A DNA stretch of 64,000 nt from Amaranthus tricolor (taxonomy: Eukaryota > Streptophyta > Magnoliopsida > Caryophyllales > Amaranthaceae). The DNA is taken from positions 4,054,978 to 4,118,977 of the forward strand of contig NC_080063.1 in the NCBI RefSeq assembly GCF_026212465.1, in the 5' to 3' direction. The translations under genes and the position numbers were made by a program. Under the pieces are notes generated by a model. That model searched no databases, was not told where the DNA came from, and saw nothing but the letters and a program-made list of their open reading frames with translations. How positions within the stretch are numbered: the stretch's first letter is position 1; every line of letters starts with the position of its first letter. This document shows positions 49,961-62,195 of the stretch, in pieces.

Positions 49961-51302
49961 CTCGCCAGTTCAGCCGAAACATCCATGGCTCGTGAAATTA
50001 TCTGGGAAGTACTTCCTAACCCCAGTATCAACCTCATGGTTAACACCATCGATAGATCGGAAACGTGGATGGAGCCATACATCAAATATTTACAAAATCA
50101 AGCGCTCCCCCAAGACGAGAATCAGGCTAAAGCGCTTCAAAAGAAGGCCAATTGGTTCGAGCTCCACGAAGGCATGCTCTATAAAAAATCATATACCCAT
50201 CCCCTTTTAAAGTGTGTTTCTCTTGAAGAAGGAAACTACATCCTTCGCGAAATACACGAAGGCGGATGCGGAATACATCAGGGAGTACAAACTGTCATTG
50301 GCAAAGTCCTCAGAAGCGGATATTATTGGCCCTCGCTCAGGAGTGACGCGGAAGCACTGATCAAACGATGCCTCGAATATCAGTACCATTCAAAGATAGG
50401 AAGGAAGCCCTCTAACTACATGTCCGCCATGCAAGCCGTCCTGCCTTTTGACAAATAGGGTATAGATCTCCTTGGACCCTTTCCACCGGCAAAGGGACAA
50501 CGCAAATTCATTATTGTGGCTATTGATTATTTCACCAAGTATGTGGAAGCAGAGGCCCTTAGCTCAATCACAGACAAGCAAGTCTGTCAATTCATATGGC
50601 GAAATATCATCACGAGATACGGAATCCCTCGTGTGATCATCACCGACAATGGGAGACATTTTGTCAGTAAGAACACAATAGAGTACTGCGACAGGTTCAA
50701 TATTCAAATCCGATTTAGCTCAGTATCTCGACCACAAACCAATGGCCAAGTCGAATCAGCAAACAAAGAGATTTTGAATGGCATAAAAAAGAAAATAGAG
50801 GGGATCAAAGGTACTTGGGATGAAGAACTACCCGTCATCCTATGAGCAAGTCGAACAACCGTCAAAGAAGCAACAGGACATACCCCATTTTCCTTGGTAT
50901 ACGGGTCCGAAGCTGTGCTTCTAGTAGAGATAGGTATATCCTCCACAAGGGTCACCTACTACTCACACAGCGAGAATGAACAAGAAAAAAGGGCAAACTT
51001 AGATCTGCTTCCAGAAACACGGGGGAATGCATTGTTAAGGTCCATGGCCCAAAAAACAGAAGATGATTCGCAGCTTCAACCGACACGTCAAAACTAAACG
51101 CATTCAAGTTGGCGACTTCGTCCTCCGCAAAGTTGAGGCCACGGGAAAAATCGTAGATAAAGGAAAACTAGGAGCCAATTGGGATGGCCCGTTCAAAGTT
51201 ACCCGTGTCATCAAACCCGGGACGTTCGAACTGGAAGACATGAAGGGAAAGAAATTACCCCGTCCATGGAATGGAGATCACCTGAAGAAATACTTCATTT
51301 AA
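49961..51302 (+). pseudogene. Integrase of the Tat-type element, interrupted
   Basis: Integrase would insert the element DNA. The zinc-binding part has the two His (HEGGCGIHQG) but the Cys pair reads CLEY, so one Cys is lost. A TAG (50456-50458) stands where Trp is expected before GIDLLGPFPP. The core has its acidic triad in IVAIDYFTKY, VIITDNGRHF and NGQVESANKEIL. A TGA at 50843-50845 and a frameshift near 51050 follow; the C-terminal part is VGDFVLRKV..WDGPFKV to the end NGDHLKKYF at 51302. Confidence 0.92.
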
Positions 51303-51959
51303 TGAGATTCGCAAGAGGCCAGTAAATAATCATTAGTTTTCATTCCGCGGCATAGTCGCGTTATCATTTGCATTTTTTCAGTGTATCATTTTCAATATAT
51401 CAAAAGTTTCATTTTCAGATTACCCAGCTCCAACATTCACAAGTATTCGGTTATATTCTACTTCCTCTATCATTATTGCAAATCTCATTAAAATCAGTAA
51501 TGTTCATAAGTCGAACCCCTGGAGCGGGGTCCAAAGATTGAAACTGTGTTCTAAGTAAATATTCTCGCCCTTCAGTAACATCGACAAGTCGGACCCCTAG
51601 ACTGGGGTCCCAAGATCAAAAGTTAATCAAAGTTAAAACCAATGCTTTCTATTAATCCGTCAGATATTAGCGACATCCACAAGTCGGACCCTTGGAGAGG
51701 GATCCAATGATCAAAATCATTCTAAGTACATTTGCCGCATGATTCCCCATTTTTTGGTCGAAAGAAATCGCGGCTTGTGAGTTAGAATCAGAAAAACTTC
51801 AAACATTCATTGCAAAAAGTCTTGAAATCAAAGAGAATCATTGATCAAAAAATATGCCCAGAAAATAGCAAAACAATTCGGCCCAAAAATATAATTCAAC
51901 TCAAATTACAAAGTTTGGTCAATAATGTCACAAGTTTTCATTACAACTTCAAAAAAATA
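51303..51959 (+). repeat. 3' non-coding region with three copies of the AAGTCGGACCCC repeat
   Basis: After the integrase stop come three diverged units near 51505, 51581 and 51675, each with the core (G)ACAAGTCGGACCC followed by GGGGTCC- and CTAAGTA-like blocks. They belong to the same family as the eight units at 54865-55690 beyond the antisense ORF. Confidence 0.85.
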
Positions 51960-54434
51960 TTAAACATCATTTAGAAAGGCGTCAACGTCCCCTTTTGGAT
52001 CTTGAGCCGGCAGCTGAGGAGACCCGGCCATCCCCTCTTCAAGACTTGGAGTGAAGCTTACAAAATCTTCAACGTTGAACGGCTCCACTTCAATCTCCGA
52101 TAAGTCCTTGGACAAGCCCTGGAGGTTCTTACCTTCATCAACAAGCAAATTCGACAAATCTAAGCACAAACTCTCCAGCTTGGAGAGCGCCAAGTTCTCG
52201 GGGATATCCGAGGCCGAAGGAGGAGAGAGAGTTAACTTATCAAGATCTAGGCATAAAGCCTCCTTTTCAGCCCCCATATCAACTTTCTCTGACCAAATCC
52301 TCTCCTCCTCCACATCCCAATTAGGGTCGACCAGCACCGCTGACTCCCGTTCCAAAATCGAAGCTAGGTTAGTCAAAGCCTCATCTCCCTTTTGATTAGC
52401 CTTTTGTTGGAGAGAATCGAAGTCGACGCCTAACTCCGCGGCAGCCAAGCGGTATTTCTCATCACTGATCTTGGAGCTGGCCTCCATCATCTCAGCGGTC
52501 AGATCTCCCAAAAAACTTGACGCTTCCGGCTCATCCGAGGTAAGCCAGTCCCTAGCTATCCGGCCCCGTCTCTCCGAACGGAGCTTATATACCTTAGCCG
52601 CGGATAGCACGGTTCGGAACTTGGCTAGATCGTCCGACACCTGCAACATAAGTGACTGAATCTGATGAACCAGCTTAGCGTGAATGTCCATCAAGTGCCC
52701 GATCTCATGACCGAGGGTTGCCGACATGTTAGAAGCCACGTCCAAATCCTCAATGGTCTTCTCCAGCTGTTTTCTCGCCTTCTCCCGCCACTGTTCAGTT
52801 CTGACTAAACGCTCTTTCAGCTCAGAGCATTTAGCCAGTTTATGCTTTAAACTCGGCAGTTCTTCTCGGAGCTTCTGGAGCTCCTCGTCCTACTCATTGC
52901 AGCGGGAGGACAGGACGGCCAATGTCTCCCTGTCCGCGGCACTTTAGCGGCTGAGGTTTAGCTCAAAGGACAATCTTAAAATCCAGGCATAGCTGACTTA
53001 AAATCGGGAATGTGAACTCTTTTTCTCTCCTCGAGGAGCCGAAGAGCCTCCTCTTTGCAGGGCACCTCATCCAGCCCTTTCTCCACCGTTGCCGAGTCCT
53101 ACAAGAGAAAAACTTAGAAAAAATCCCTCATAGTTCGAAAAATATGAATTTATAGCTCGTTGATTGGCCCCCTGAACAAATCGCATGACGTTGAACTTCT
53201 TCATCAGGTCAGGATTTTTTGCTCTCAGATTCTCCTTGGCTATCCCTGAAAAATCAAGAGTTAGAAAATAGTAAACCTGTGATAAAAAGGGAAGGAGCCG
53301 ACAATCCTTACTCCGATCGATAGCCAAGCTGATGCCGAATGCCGAGAGGAGGTTCTCATTCTCTAACTCAGGACGACCTGGTATCCAGTTAAGTTGGACG
53401 TTCATGGGCTTCCTACCCAATTGAACGTTCATCTTTGCATACTCAATTATCATCGCATCAGTGAATGAACACTGCGGGACTCCATTATTGAAACCCGAAA
53501 GGTTGGGTTTGATGTCGAAGGAGGTTTTAATGTTCCAACCCCCTGAATTGTATAAATAAGCAAACTTCATTCTGTATCCCTTTTGGTTATCAGGGAGGTC
53601 GTGGACTATTTTCAGCCCACGACGGTGTGTGAAAGTTATCCAGCCGTAGCCGTATGATTGAGAATTATATAAGCGGGCTCTAAATATATACCTAAAGGCA
53701 GTAAGTGTTGGGGGCACAGCCAAAACTTTGCACAAAATCAAAAACACCACCATACAACCCCAAGCATTAGGGTATAATTCGGGCACAGAAACGTTCAAAG
53801 AATCTAATACTTCCCTGAAAAAGGGATGAAGAGGGAACCTAAGTCCTAATTCAAAAGACGGAAATTATACAACTATAAAGTGTGGGGGAGGAAACCTAAT
53901 GGAATCATAATTCCCCGGAGTAATGATGTTGATGTCATCTTTCAAACCCCATTTTAGAGAGATGGCGTCCCGTCGCTTGTCCAAATCTCTTTTGGTTTGT
54001 AAATCTATGAAGTAATTAAGGGGTCCGCCGTTGGGGATGTAGAATGGAGGAGGAACCGGCGCTGCGCTTTCCCTTCCTGAAGACTCGGATGATCCTTCGG
54101 TCTTTTACATATCTACATACAATAACCCTTCCAGGTCAGGATCTATTCGCGGCAAGTAATTGGGAAAGAAAGCAATGCTCACTTCCCAAGGAGCAATTTT
54201 CATTATCTTCAGTGTGTATATAGGGGATACAGATGACTCATCCCCGGCCTTTATTGATTCGCAATGAGGGGTGATTCTCACCGAACTACTATCGTCCAAA
54301 TCATTTATTAGCAACCCCTCTTTATTAAAACGTCTACATACTACCAAAGGAATTTCCATTGGGTTAGCAGAGTTAATGTCCAAGTTAGCTATTGTCTCAT
54401 GAGTAGCCGCGACATCCATATTAACGATAGTCAT
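51960..54434 (-). pseudogene. Antisense accessory ORF of the Tat-type element
   Basis: A long minus-strand frame starts with an ATG at 54434 and stays in one frame to 53067, broken only by TAA codons at 54105-54107 and 53865-53867. It contains FPLHPFFREVLDSL, PNAWGCMVVFLILCKV and RRGLKIVHDLP, a pattern I know as the plant 'putative gypsy-type transposon' domain (PF04195). A likely 66-bp intron lies at 53246-53311 (GTAAGG...TTTCAG), and a second acceptor-like TTCTCTTGTAG near 53100. The C-terminal part (52745-51960) is a Leu/Glu/Lys-rich, probably coiled-coil region. Antisense ORFs at this place are known from Tat-type elements such as Retand, RIRE2 and Grande. The function is unknown; this copy is dead. 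Confidence 0.82.
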
Positions 54435-54840
54435 AAAGTAGTAGGCAAAACTTGTAAAGAATAATGGCTAATTTCATAAAACTAATTCAAAGCTTTAAAC
54501 ATTCAAGAACACGAAGAACAATTTAAAGAACAGTTTGAAGAATAATTTGAAGAAATTCAAGAATTTGAGGAAAGATTTGAATACCTTGAAGAAATTTTGA
54601 AGATTTGTCAGAAATTTTATGAAGATTTGTCAGAGGCCTTGAAGATCTTCGAGAATTATGTCAGAAGTTTGAAGGATGTTTGGTGATTGTCAGAGCGTTT
54701 CTTTCTACTTTCTTATTCTAGCAACTTGAAGAGATGAGGGAGTTAATGAAGGTTAGGTGAGAGGGAACAGTTCCAACAACCCTATTTATTGCAGCAATAA
54801 ATGCTCAACCTCAAAGCTAAACACCCCTCACACGAGAGGT
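54435..54840 (-). promoter_or_regulatory. Candidate leader/promoter region of the antisense ORF
   Basis: Directly upstream (on the minus strand) of the antisense start lies a pyrimidine-rich stretch of TTCTTCAAA-like repeats, about 54480-54670. A TATA-like string near 54790 on the minus strand (CAATAAATAGGG) could serve as a promoter. This is inference from position and composition only. Confidence 0.35.
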
Positions 54841-54864
54841 AGAATCCCAAACTAAAACCGGGAA

Positions 54865-55700
54865 GTCGACAAGTCGGACCCCCAATGAGAGGGGAAACGT
54901 CGAAGATTTTTCTAAGTATTCTTATCTACGTCCGAGAAGTCGACTAGTCGGACCCTCAATGAGCGGGAAATATGAAAAATTTTTCTAAGTATCATCTCTT
55001 GATTATGTCCGGGGAGTCGATAAGTCGGACCCCCAGGGTGGGAGAAAATGTCAACAAATTCTCTAAGTTATCAAATTTTCTCCTAAAGCCGTGGGGTCGA
55101 TAAGTCGGACCCTGAACTACACCCCAAGATAAACAGAAATTATTCAAAGTATGCAGGATGTTCGTATGGTCGATAAGTCGGACTCCCAGGTGCCCCCAAT
55201 TATTGTGCAAAAATTCTAAGTATGGGAGAATTCTCATGTTTTCCGTGTAATCAAAGACACGAACCTTCGTGATCATTCCGCGTCCTAGAAGAACAAGGGG
55301 CTTGTTAAGACGAGAAAAATTGTTCAAGTATTTTTGTCTTTCCGCAATGTCGATAAGTCGGACTCCCCTAAGTCCCTCAGTGAAGAGTAAAAAATGCAAG
55401 TGTAAACCAAAGCCGCGTTATCAACTCACGTGATTTGTTGTCCGGCGAGTCAACTCCTCATGCCGCGGCATGATACCTTCCCAAGATTCCACGGCTTATG
55501 ACACAACAACGAGAAGGAAGATAGAACAATAAAACCAGTATCTTGTCCGTGAGGTCGACAAGTCGGACCCACTTTGGTGGTGATCTCGTTCAAAAGTATT
55601 TCAAGTCTCTGAAATTCCGCGACTTCAGATTAAAATAAAATAAAATAAATTATGGTAATTTCGTCCGTATAGTAGACAAGTCGGACCTCCCTTGAAGGCT
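54865..55700 (+). repeat. Eight diverged copies of a GTCGACAAGTCGGACCC repeat
   Basis: Core units begin at 54865, 54939, 55016, 55096, 55169, 55349, 55554 and 55672. The first five are 73-80 bases apart; the others are spaced more widely. Each core is usually followed by a TCTAAGTAT-like block. Tandem repeats in the 3' region are known for Tat elements; here three related units also lie on the other side of the antisense ORF. Confidence 0.9.
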
Positions 55701-55823
55701 ATTTTGCTCCAAAATATTCTAAGTATTGGAGCTTCCGCGATATTAAAGAAGCATAAACCAGGATCAAGCCTCCACTACATTTTTGCTATTGAATGATATA
55801 GATGGATAGGGCTACTCCGCGGC

Positions 55824-56153
55824 GTGCTTCAAGCCGCGGCTCAATTGGCATTATTCGTTTCCTGGAGTGTCTCATACGGCTATTTTAAAAAGGTCATAAC
55901 TTTTTCGTTACGACTCGAAATTCGACATATGAACAGTCGATTCGAAGCTTGCGAGCCCAATTTTCGGAATCCGCCCAAAGATCTGCCAAATTATGAACAT
56001 ATTCATCTTCTTAAGTATTCGAACGCTCTCTACGGTCACATCCCTTCATTAACGCTAAATTGTTTTGGTAGACGCTCATCGTTTCCGCACAAAGAAAGAT
56101 ATTTCGAGTCGTTGGGGCTCCCTTTTCATATCATCCTTCATGCGTGGGGCTAA
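55824..56153 (+). other. Open frame of 109 codons ending at the 3' LTR border
   Basis: A plus-strand frame without frameshifts leads to a TAA at 56151-56153, inside the purine tract and two bases before the 3' LTR. It includes FKKVITFSLRLEIRHMNSRF, CEPNFRNPP and YEHIHLLKY. I recall similar translated stretches in many plant repeats, so the DNA may be conserved for reasons other than coding. No function can be given. Confidence 0.4.
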
Positions 56154-56154
56154 A

Positions 56155-56805
56155 TGTCATGGTATCACTTATCTAATTTACTTATTTAATTAAATTATTA
56201 ATGTCATATTACCTTTATACCCTTTGACCTTTCGTATTGACCTTGACTTTTAGTCAATGAGCTTTTTTGAATTATCCAAACTCCTTAGTTGGCCCATGAG
56301 CAAGTAACCCTCAAAATACCCTAACTTCCCTTGAGAATTAACCTCCAGATTGACCCAATTTCCCTTTTAGCAACTACCCTTTACTTCTCATTCATTGGTT
56401 CTCCTTCTTTTGATGCTGATAATTGCCCACTACCCCCATGATAATCAATCTTCTCTCTGAAATAACTTCCTTTCCACCACTATAAATAGAGACAACCATC
56501 AGAAAGGAAAGGATCATCTGATAATAACCCTCTTAACATCCTTATTCATATTTCACTTCATCAGCCTACCAAAATACAAGCAATCTCAACCCCGATATCC
56601 TCGTTCCTGCATTCAATCCATAATCTCACATCTCTGTTCTAACTTGAGCGTCGGAGGGGTTTTCCGGGAGAACACCCCCGGACAAGGCTAACGTGTTGTG
56701 TTTCAGGAATTCAAGTCGCTTCCTTCAACGAATCGCCGCTCCGGATAACGCTTCCACTTACGGTATTTTAAGCGTTTTTCACTTCCTCGTTTCATTACCG
56801 AAACA
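56155..56805 (+). repeat. 3' LTR of the Tat-type element
   Basis: 651 bp, matching the 5' LTR along its length with scattered substitutions. TATA box TATAAATAG at 56481-56489. Confidence 0.95.
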
Positions 56806-56810
56806 AACTT

Positions 56811-59558
56811 GGATAATTGGATGACCGGCTATAGCAGATAATTTACGAAAAAAATTAAAATGAAAAATAATATAAAAAAAGAGAAAAGTTTAAAAAATTT
56901 ACATATAAAATTCTTTGAAAATTTTAACATGTTTTTTACATTTTTTTTGACCTTTAATTTTGATTTATTTTTATTTAAATAAAAGTTGCTATATATAGCA
57001 GGTCATTCGATTATTCGAATTTACTCTAACAAATACCCCATAAAATTAGGATTATTTTTAATTAATCAATATGTAAAATTATTATTGAAAAAAATAAAAA
57101 AATTAGATTATTCTTGATAACTTTTTCCTATAATTTGTTACTCTATTTGATATTCCTAGGGGTTGGGTGTTTATTCGAACCATTTAATATTCTCAACAAA
57201 AAAAGATAATTAAAAAAGTTGTGGCATGTGAGAGAACAGTTGATCACATAAAAAGCAGTTACCCTTTCTGAAAGATAAAAAAAATATTACTACAATGTAA
57301 CTCATTTTTCTAAGTCAATGGAATAATTAAATCAAAGTAAAGAATCTAGAAAAAGATAATATAATATAATATGTATTGGTGGACCGTTAACTATACTATA
57401 CTTTTACTATTGTAATTGGAGTATTACATAATTAAGACTCTAATTACTTTTTAAAAATAAATTTAAACTAATTAAAGTGTACATGGAGTATTAGTTAGCA
57501 TATAGTAGTATATACATGAACCACATTCCTAAATTTAATAAATTATTTGGAGATTGTTGTTTGCTTGTACGCTACTTTTTGTTTTTTTCTCTTCTCATTT
57601 GAAATATTTAGATTTTAAAATTAAATTTTAATAATAAATTCTTCTATATTTATATGAAAAAAAAAGATTGAACATATAAAAGTTTAATAAATTCATCTCT
57701 ATATATATTTTTAAATATTAATTTTTAGTAATTTATGTTAATTAAAGTGATAAAATGTTATGGAAAAAATAAAAAAGAAGAGAGAGTAATAAAAGTATAC
57801 TTTAGTTTGTGTGGTTCTTAATTATTTAACATAACAGGGTACTTTAGTTAGTGGGGCAATGAAAATCTTTTTCATATAATTACCAATTAAATCAAGGTTG
57901 CTTCAAAGATGTAGACGCTTTACTTAATTAATTAATAATTCAGGCTAAACCAATCAATTGAAAAAGATAATGAATTATAGATTGAGGTTTTGATTATGTG
58001 TGTATCCATTATTCCGAGTGAAGCAACCATATGTGAAAGTGGGTGGTGTTTTTTGACAAAATTAAATAGAATTATTATCATTTAGGTTAATTAAGTATTA
58101 TTCCTGATATAATATTCGATTACAGAAGTTAAAATATATTTATGTGGGATATTATTATATTCGTTATGGTGTTTTACTTTTTGAAGATTCCTTATAATTA
58201 ATTTATTGCATTACATAAGGAGAGCTTTAAATCATATTAGGTCAAAGTGGAGCAGCCTAATTTTGGGGTAAGAAAACAATCAAGTAAGAAATCAAGATAA
58301 ATTTTAACCTCTAGATCGTGAGGTTTGTATTATTTTTATGAGAGACTATTATGTTCACGGGAGACCCCGTTAAAGATTGTAAGTTCTAGTGGTTGAGCTT
58401 ACAATTGTGAAAGATTTTGTTGATACATTGTTGATAGTTAATGAAATACAACGTTCTTTGAGTGGGAGGAGTCAAAGACACCATCACACGATTTATATTG
58501 TTATGTGTGCTTTGTTCATTCAAATATTTAATCTTTATGCTTTTGTACGTCTATACTCTGCTTTCCTTCATTCTTCCACATATTTCTTCTTTTGATATAT
58601 ATTCAATAAAGTATATTTTATAAATATTAAGACTCAAATATACTTGAAAGATATGTAAGAAAATCAAGCATAACCAACATTGTGACACAAATAGAATCAT
58701 CATCACTATAATCATTTTACCCAGTGTATTTCGCACATAGAAAATTATGATCATGAGTTTGGAGAGAAAAGAAAGACGTCAACTCATACCAATATATGAG
58801 AATGCAATCAGAGTCTCTCAACTCGAAATAGATCCACAAATGAAATCTCAGAAAAATCCTTGATAGTTAAAAAATATAATAATAAATAAAGATAAATTAA
58901 TGTTTATATTTCTAGTGTACAGCCAAGGAGTAGTAAGGAAGTATTAGTCCTAGTGCATTGAATTCTATACATGTTTAATTATGGGTGTATTCGTTATTAT
59001 TGGGTGGTTTGATTATGTAAGGAAAATCTAATGTTTTGTTTTGTACTTTTATAGTCTTAATTTATTTATTATTGGCCTCATTTAACGGCTCAACCTAACC
59101 CACAAATCACAATAAGCCATGAGCAAGACAACGTACAGTGACAGTCGGTATCCCCTAATTATACAATAAATTCTACTACGTTGATTTGCAACTTGTACAT
59201 ACACTCATCTTTTCTTTATACAATATTGTTAATGGCCTTTGGGTTTTTTCAGGAAATTTTATTTAGTGTGAGGCTATTGTGATGCTACAAAATAATAAGC
59301 CGCTGATTTTAGGTCGTATTATTGTATTTGGTATTTTGAGTCTTCGACTTATATGTAGGCATTAGGGCATGCATATAGAGATAATATGAACTATTGTTTG
59401 AGAATAATTGGTAACAAATTCTTGTGAAAGACGGTAATTTTAGAGACCATCTTTAATTGGCTGACCCAAAAAGAAAAATATTAAATAATAAATTTCTCGG
59501 TAGGCATTAAGAATATTGTAAGTATGCATTTAAGTATTGTAAGTACTTAAGTACTTAC
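56811..59558. other. AT-rich intergenic region
   Basis: No gene recognised. Short open frames around 58389-58754 lack any family match. A perfect 20-bp palindrome (59539-59558) ends the stretch. Confidence 0.5.
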
Positions 59559-59908
59559 TGTTGGTAAGTTAATGGTGAAAAATAAATTATGCATTTTTAT
59601 TGAAAGTTAATGGTGAAACTAAATTTATACTTTGCTATTAAAAGGTAATGGTAAGTTTTTAAAGGCTAAACTTAGGTGGTAAACATTCCTATAAATTGAC
59701 TTTTAGTTTTCATTTCAATTGTATCCAAATAAAGAAAAATAACTTAGAGAAAAGAGGGGTTGTGTTTTTTGCAGTTTGGTATAAATAGTCTTTTTGTTTA
59801 TATTTTTATTTCTCCCTCAAATTTGATTCAATAGAAAATTTGCATTATTTTCTTAATGATTGGTGTCATAGCGTGGTTGACAATTAGTCCATATTACGAT
59901 TAAAAAAT

Positions 59909-60744
59909 ATGATCCTAAAAGAAAAAGTCAAATTTGAGTGGGGGAAATGGCTGCAGACAAAGTACAAGTTAAACTTGAAAAATTCAATGCTAAAGATTTT
60001 GGATTTTGGAAAATGCTTGCAGATTGAAGATTATTTATACCAGAAAAAACTTTATACACCTTTGGAAGAGATAAAGCCAGAGGGCATGCAAGAAGCAGAA
60101 TGGAAGCTTTTACATAGACAAGCTATCGGAGTTATTCGATTGACGTTTTCACGCAATGTGGCGTTTAGCATTGCAAAGGAAACCACAACGGCAAGTCTCA
60201 TGAAAACTCTTTCTAATATGTATGAGAAGCCATTAGCCTCCAATAAAGTTCATTTGATGAGGCGGTTATTTAGTTTGAGGATGTCGGAAGGTGGAATGGT
60301 AGCTCAACACCTTAATGAACTCAATTCTGTCACAACCCAATTGAATTCTGTTGAATCAAATTTGATGATGAAGCATTAACTTTAATACTTTTAACTTCCC
60401 TGCCAAATAGTTGGAATGCTACAGTCACAGCTGTGAGTAGCTCATCGAGAAGTAAAAAGTTGAGGTTTGATGACGTTCGTGATCTGGTTCTTAGTGAGGA
60501 GATTCGACGAAGAGAATCGGGTGAATCATCATCCTCTTCAGTATTGCATACAGAGTCAAGAGGTAGAAATTTAATCAAAAGGAATAAACGAGAAAGATCA
60601 AACTATCGAGGACAATCTAGAGATAGGAGGTCAAAGTCTAGGAATCCAAATAATTTCCAAAACTCAAAGACTGTTGAGTGTTGAAATTGTGGAAAGATTG
60701 GGCACTATAAAAATCAGTGCAAGGGAGCACCAAAAGGCAAAGAA
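59909..60744 (+). pseudogene. copia gag with zinc knuckle, interrupted
   Basis: Copia-type gag (UBN2-like): the frame reads EAEWKLLHRQAIGVIRLTFS, TASLMKTLSNMYE, KVHLMRRLFSLRMSEGG. A frameshift near 60365 separates it from the basic C-terminal part (RFDDVRDLVLSEEIRRRES). The zinc knuckle C-NCGKIGHYKNQC near 60679-60720 has a TGA where Trp is expected. It would have packaged the element RNA. Confidence 0.85.
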
Positions 60745-61960
60745 GTGAAGGCAGAGGCAAATTTCACTTCTACCGGAGAAGGTGATGATGCGTTCATATA
60801 CACATTGGAGAGCAAAGAAGAGTCTTGGGTATTAGAATCTGGAGCATCATTTCATGCTACTTCAAATAAAAACTTTATTGAGAGGTACGTCCATAGAAAC
60901 CTTGGACAAGTATACCTTGGTGATGACCAACCTTGTGATGTTGTTGGTCAAGGTAACATCAAGATTAATTTAAATGGGTCAACTTGGGAGCTAAAGGATG
61001 TCAAACATGTTCCCGACCTAAGGAAAAACTTGATCTCTATTAGGCAGTTGGCGCGTGAAAGTTATACTATAATCTTTCAAGGTGATGATTGGAAGATCTC
61101 AAAGGGAGCAATGATAGTTGCTCATGGTAAAAAGAATGGTACTCTTTATTTGACAGCTAGAGCGCGTTATTTGATTACAGTTGCATTAGAAAATGAAAAC
61201 TCTAAGCTATGGCACCCAAGACTTGGTCACATGAGTGAGAAAGGAATAAAGATTATGCATTCAATTGGGAAACTCCATGGTTTAAAATCTATGAATTTAG
61301 ACATGTGTGAAGAATGCATACTTGAAAAGCAGAAGAGGGTAAGCTTTCAGACATATGGAAGAACTTTAATGAAAGAAAAATTAGAGCTTGTTCATTCTAA
61401 TATTTGGGGATCAACAACCACCGAGTCTATTGGTGGAAAACAATACTTTGTGACTTTTATTGATGTTCATTTTAGAAAAGTATGGGTTTACTTTCTAAAT
61501 TCAAATCCGAAGTGTTTGAAGCTTTCAGAAGATGGAAAGCTAGGGTTGAAAATGAAACAGGTCTGAAGATCAAAAGACTCAGGTCCGACAATGTTGGAGA
61601 ATATAAGGACACCAAATTCAAGAAATTCTGCTACGAACATGGTATCAAGATGGAAAGAGTTGTGCCAGTTACGTATTAGCATAATGGCATAGCTGAGCGG
61701 ATGAACCGAACATTGACAAAAAGAACTAGAAGCATTCGTATACAGTCAGGTCAACAAAACAATTTTGGGCAGAAGCAGTCAATACAATAGCTTACTTGAT
61801 CAATCGAGGTTCATCTACCCCATTAGAATACAAAATACCAAAGGAGGTATGGAGCGGCAAAGAGATGAAATTGTTGTACTTAAAGGTATTTGGTTATGTA
61901 GCTTATGTGCACATTAGTGATCGAGGCAGAAATAAGCTTGATCCTAAATAAAAGCTTTCA
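60745..61960 (+). pseudogene. copia protease and integrase remnants
   Basis: The protease motif reads WVLESGASFHAT, with Glu instead of the catalytic Asp. The pre-integrase zinc region is LWHPRLGHMSEKGIKIM...MCEECILEKQKR. The integrase core has lost its first Asp (VHSNIWG) and carries RSDNVGEY instead of RSDNGGEY, then HNGIAERMNRT after a TAG at 61677-61679. A frameshift near 61490 and more stops follow. The region ends with IIRSRDVIF just before the CACTA-like insertion. Confidence 0.88.
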
Positions 61961-62195
61961 CTTTCAATGGTTATGGTATAGATGAGTTCGAATACTGCAT
62001 TTGGGATGATGAAAGTAAAAAGATTATTCGTTCAAGAGATGTCATTTTTAATTAGATACTAGTGGAAAAAACCTTATTTACTGCGGTTTTTTAGCCATAA
62101 TATGCTGCGGTTTTGGCCCGCAGCAATAGTGATAGCAGCAAATAACCTATTTTAAATGCTGCGGTTTTAAACCGCAGCAAAAAAACTAACTATTT

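Larger units (their letters stand above)
45138..56805 (+). mobile_element. Ty3/gypsy LTR retrotransposon of Tat type, decayed
   Basis: LTRs at 45138-45789 and 56155-56805, both starting TGTCATGGTATCAC and ending ACCGAAACA, with the exact 5-bp target duplication AACTT (45133-45137 and 56806-56810). A primer-binding-like TGGCGCCGTCTGTGGGG begins 45793 and a purine tract GTGGGGCTAAA ends at 56154. Gene order is gag, protease, reverse transcriptase, RNase H, second RNase H, integrase. The second (archaeal-like) RNase H and the long 3' part with an antisense ORF and tandem repeats are Tat-lineage traits. Many frameshifts and stops make it non-autonomous now. 11.7 kb long. Confidence 0.95.
59559..62056 (+). 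mobile_element. Truncated, decayed Ty1/copia retrotransposon
   Basis: A probable 5' LTR (about 59559-59857, starting TGTTGGTAAG, TATA-like CCTATAAATT near 59690) is followed by a primer-binding-like TGGTGTCATAGC (59861) that differs slightly from the usual TGGTATCAGAGC. Gag, protease and integrase remnants follow. Reverse transcriptase, RNase H and the 3' LTR are absent because a CACTA-like element begins at 62057. Confidence 0.85.
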
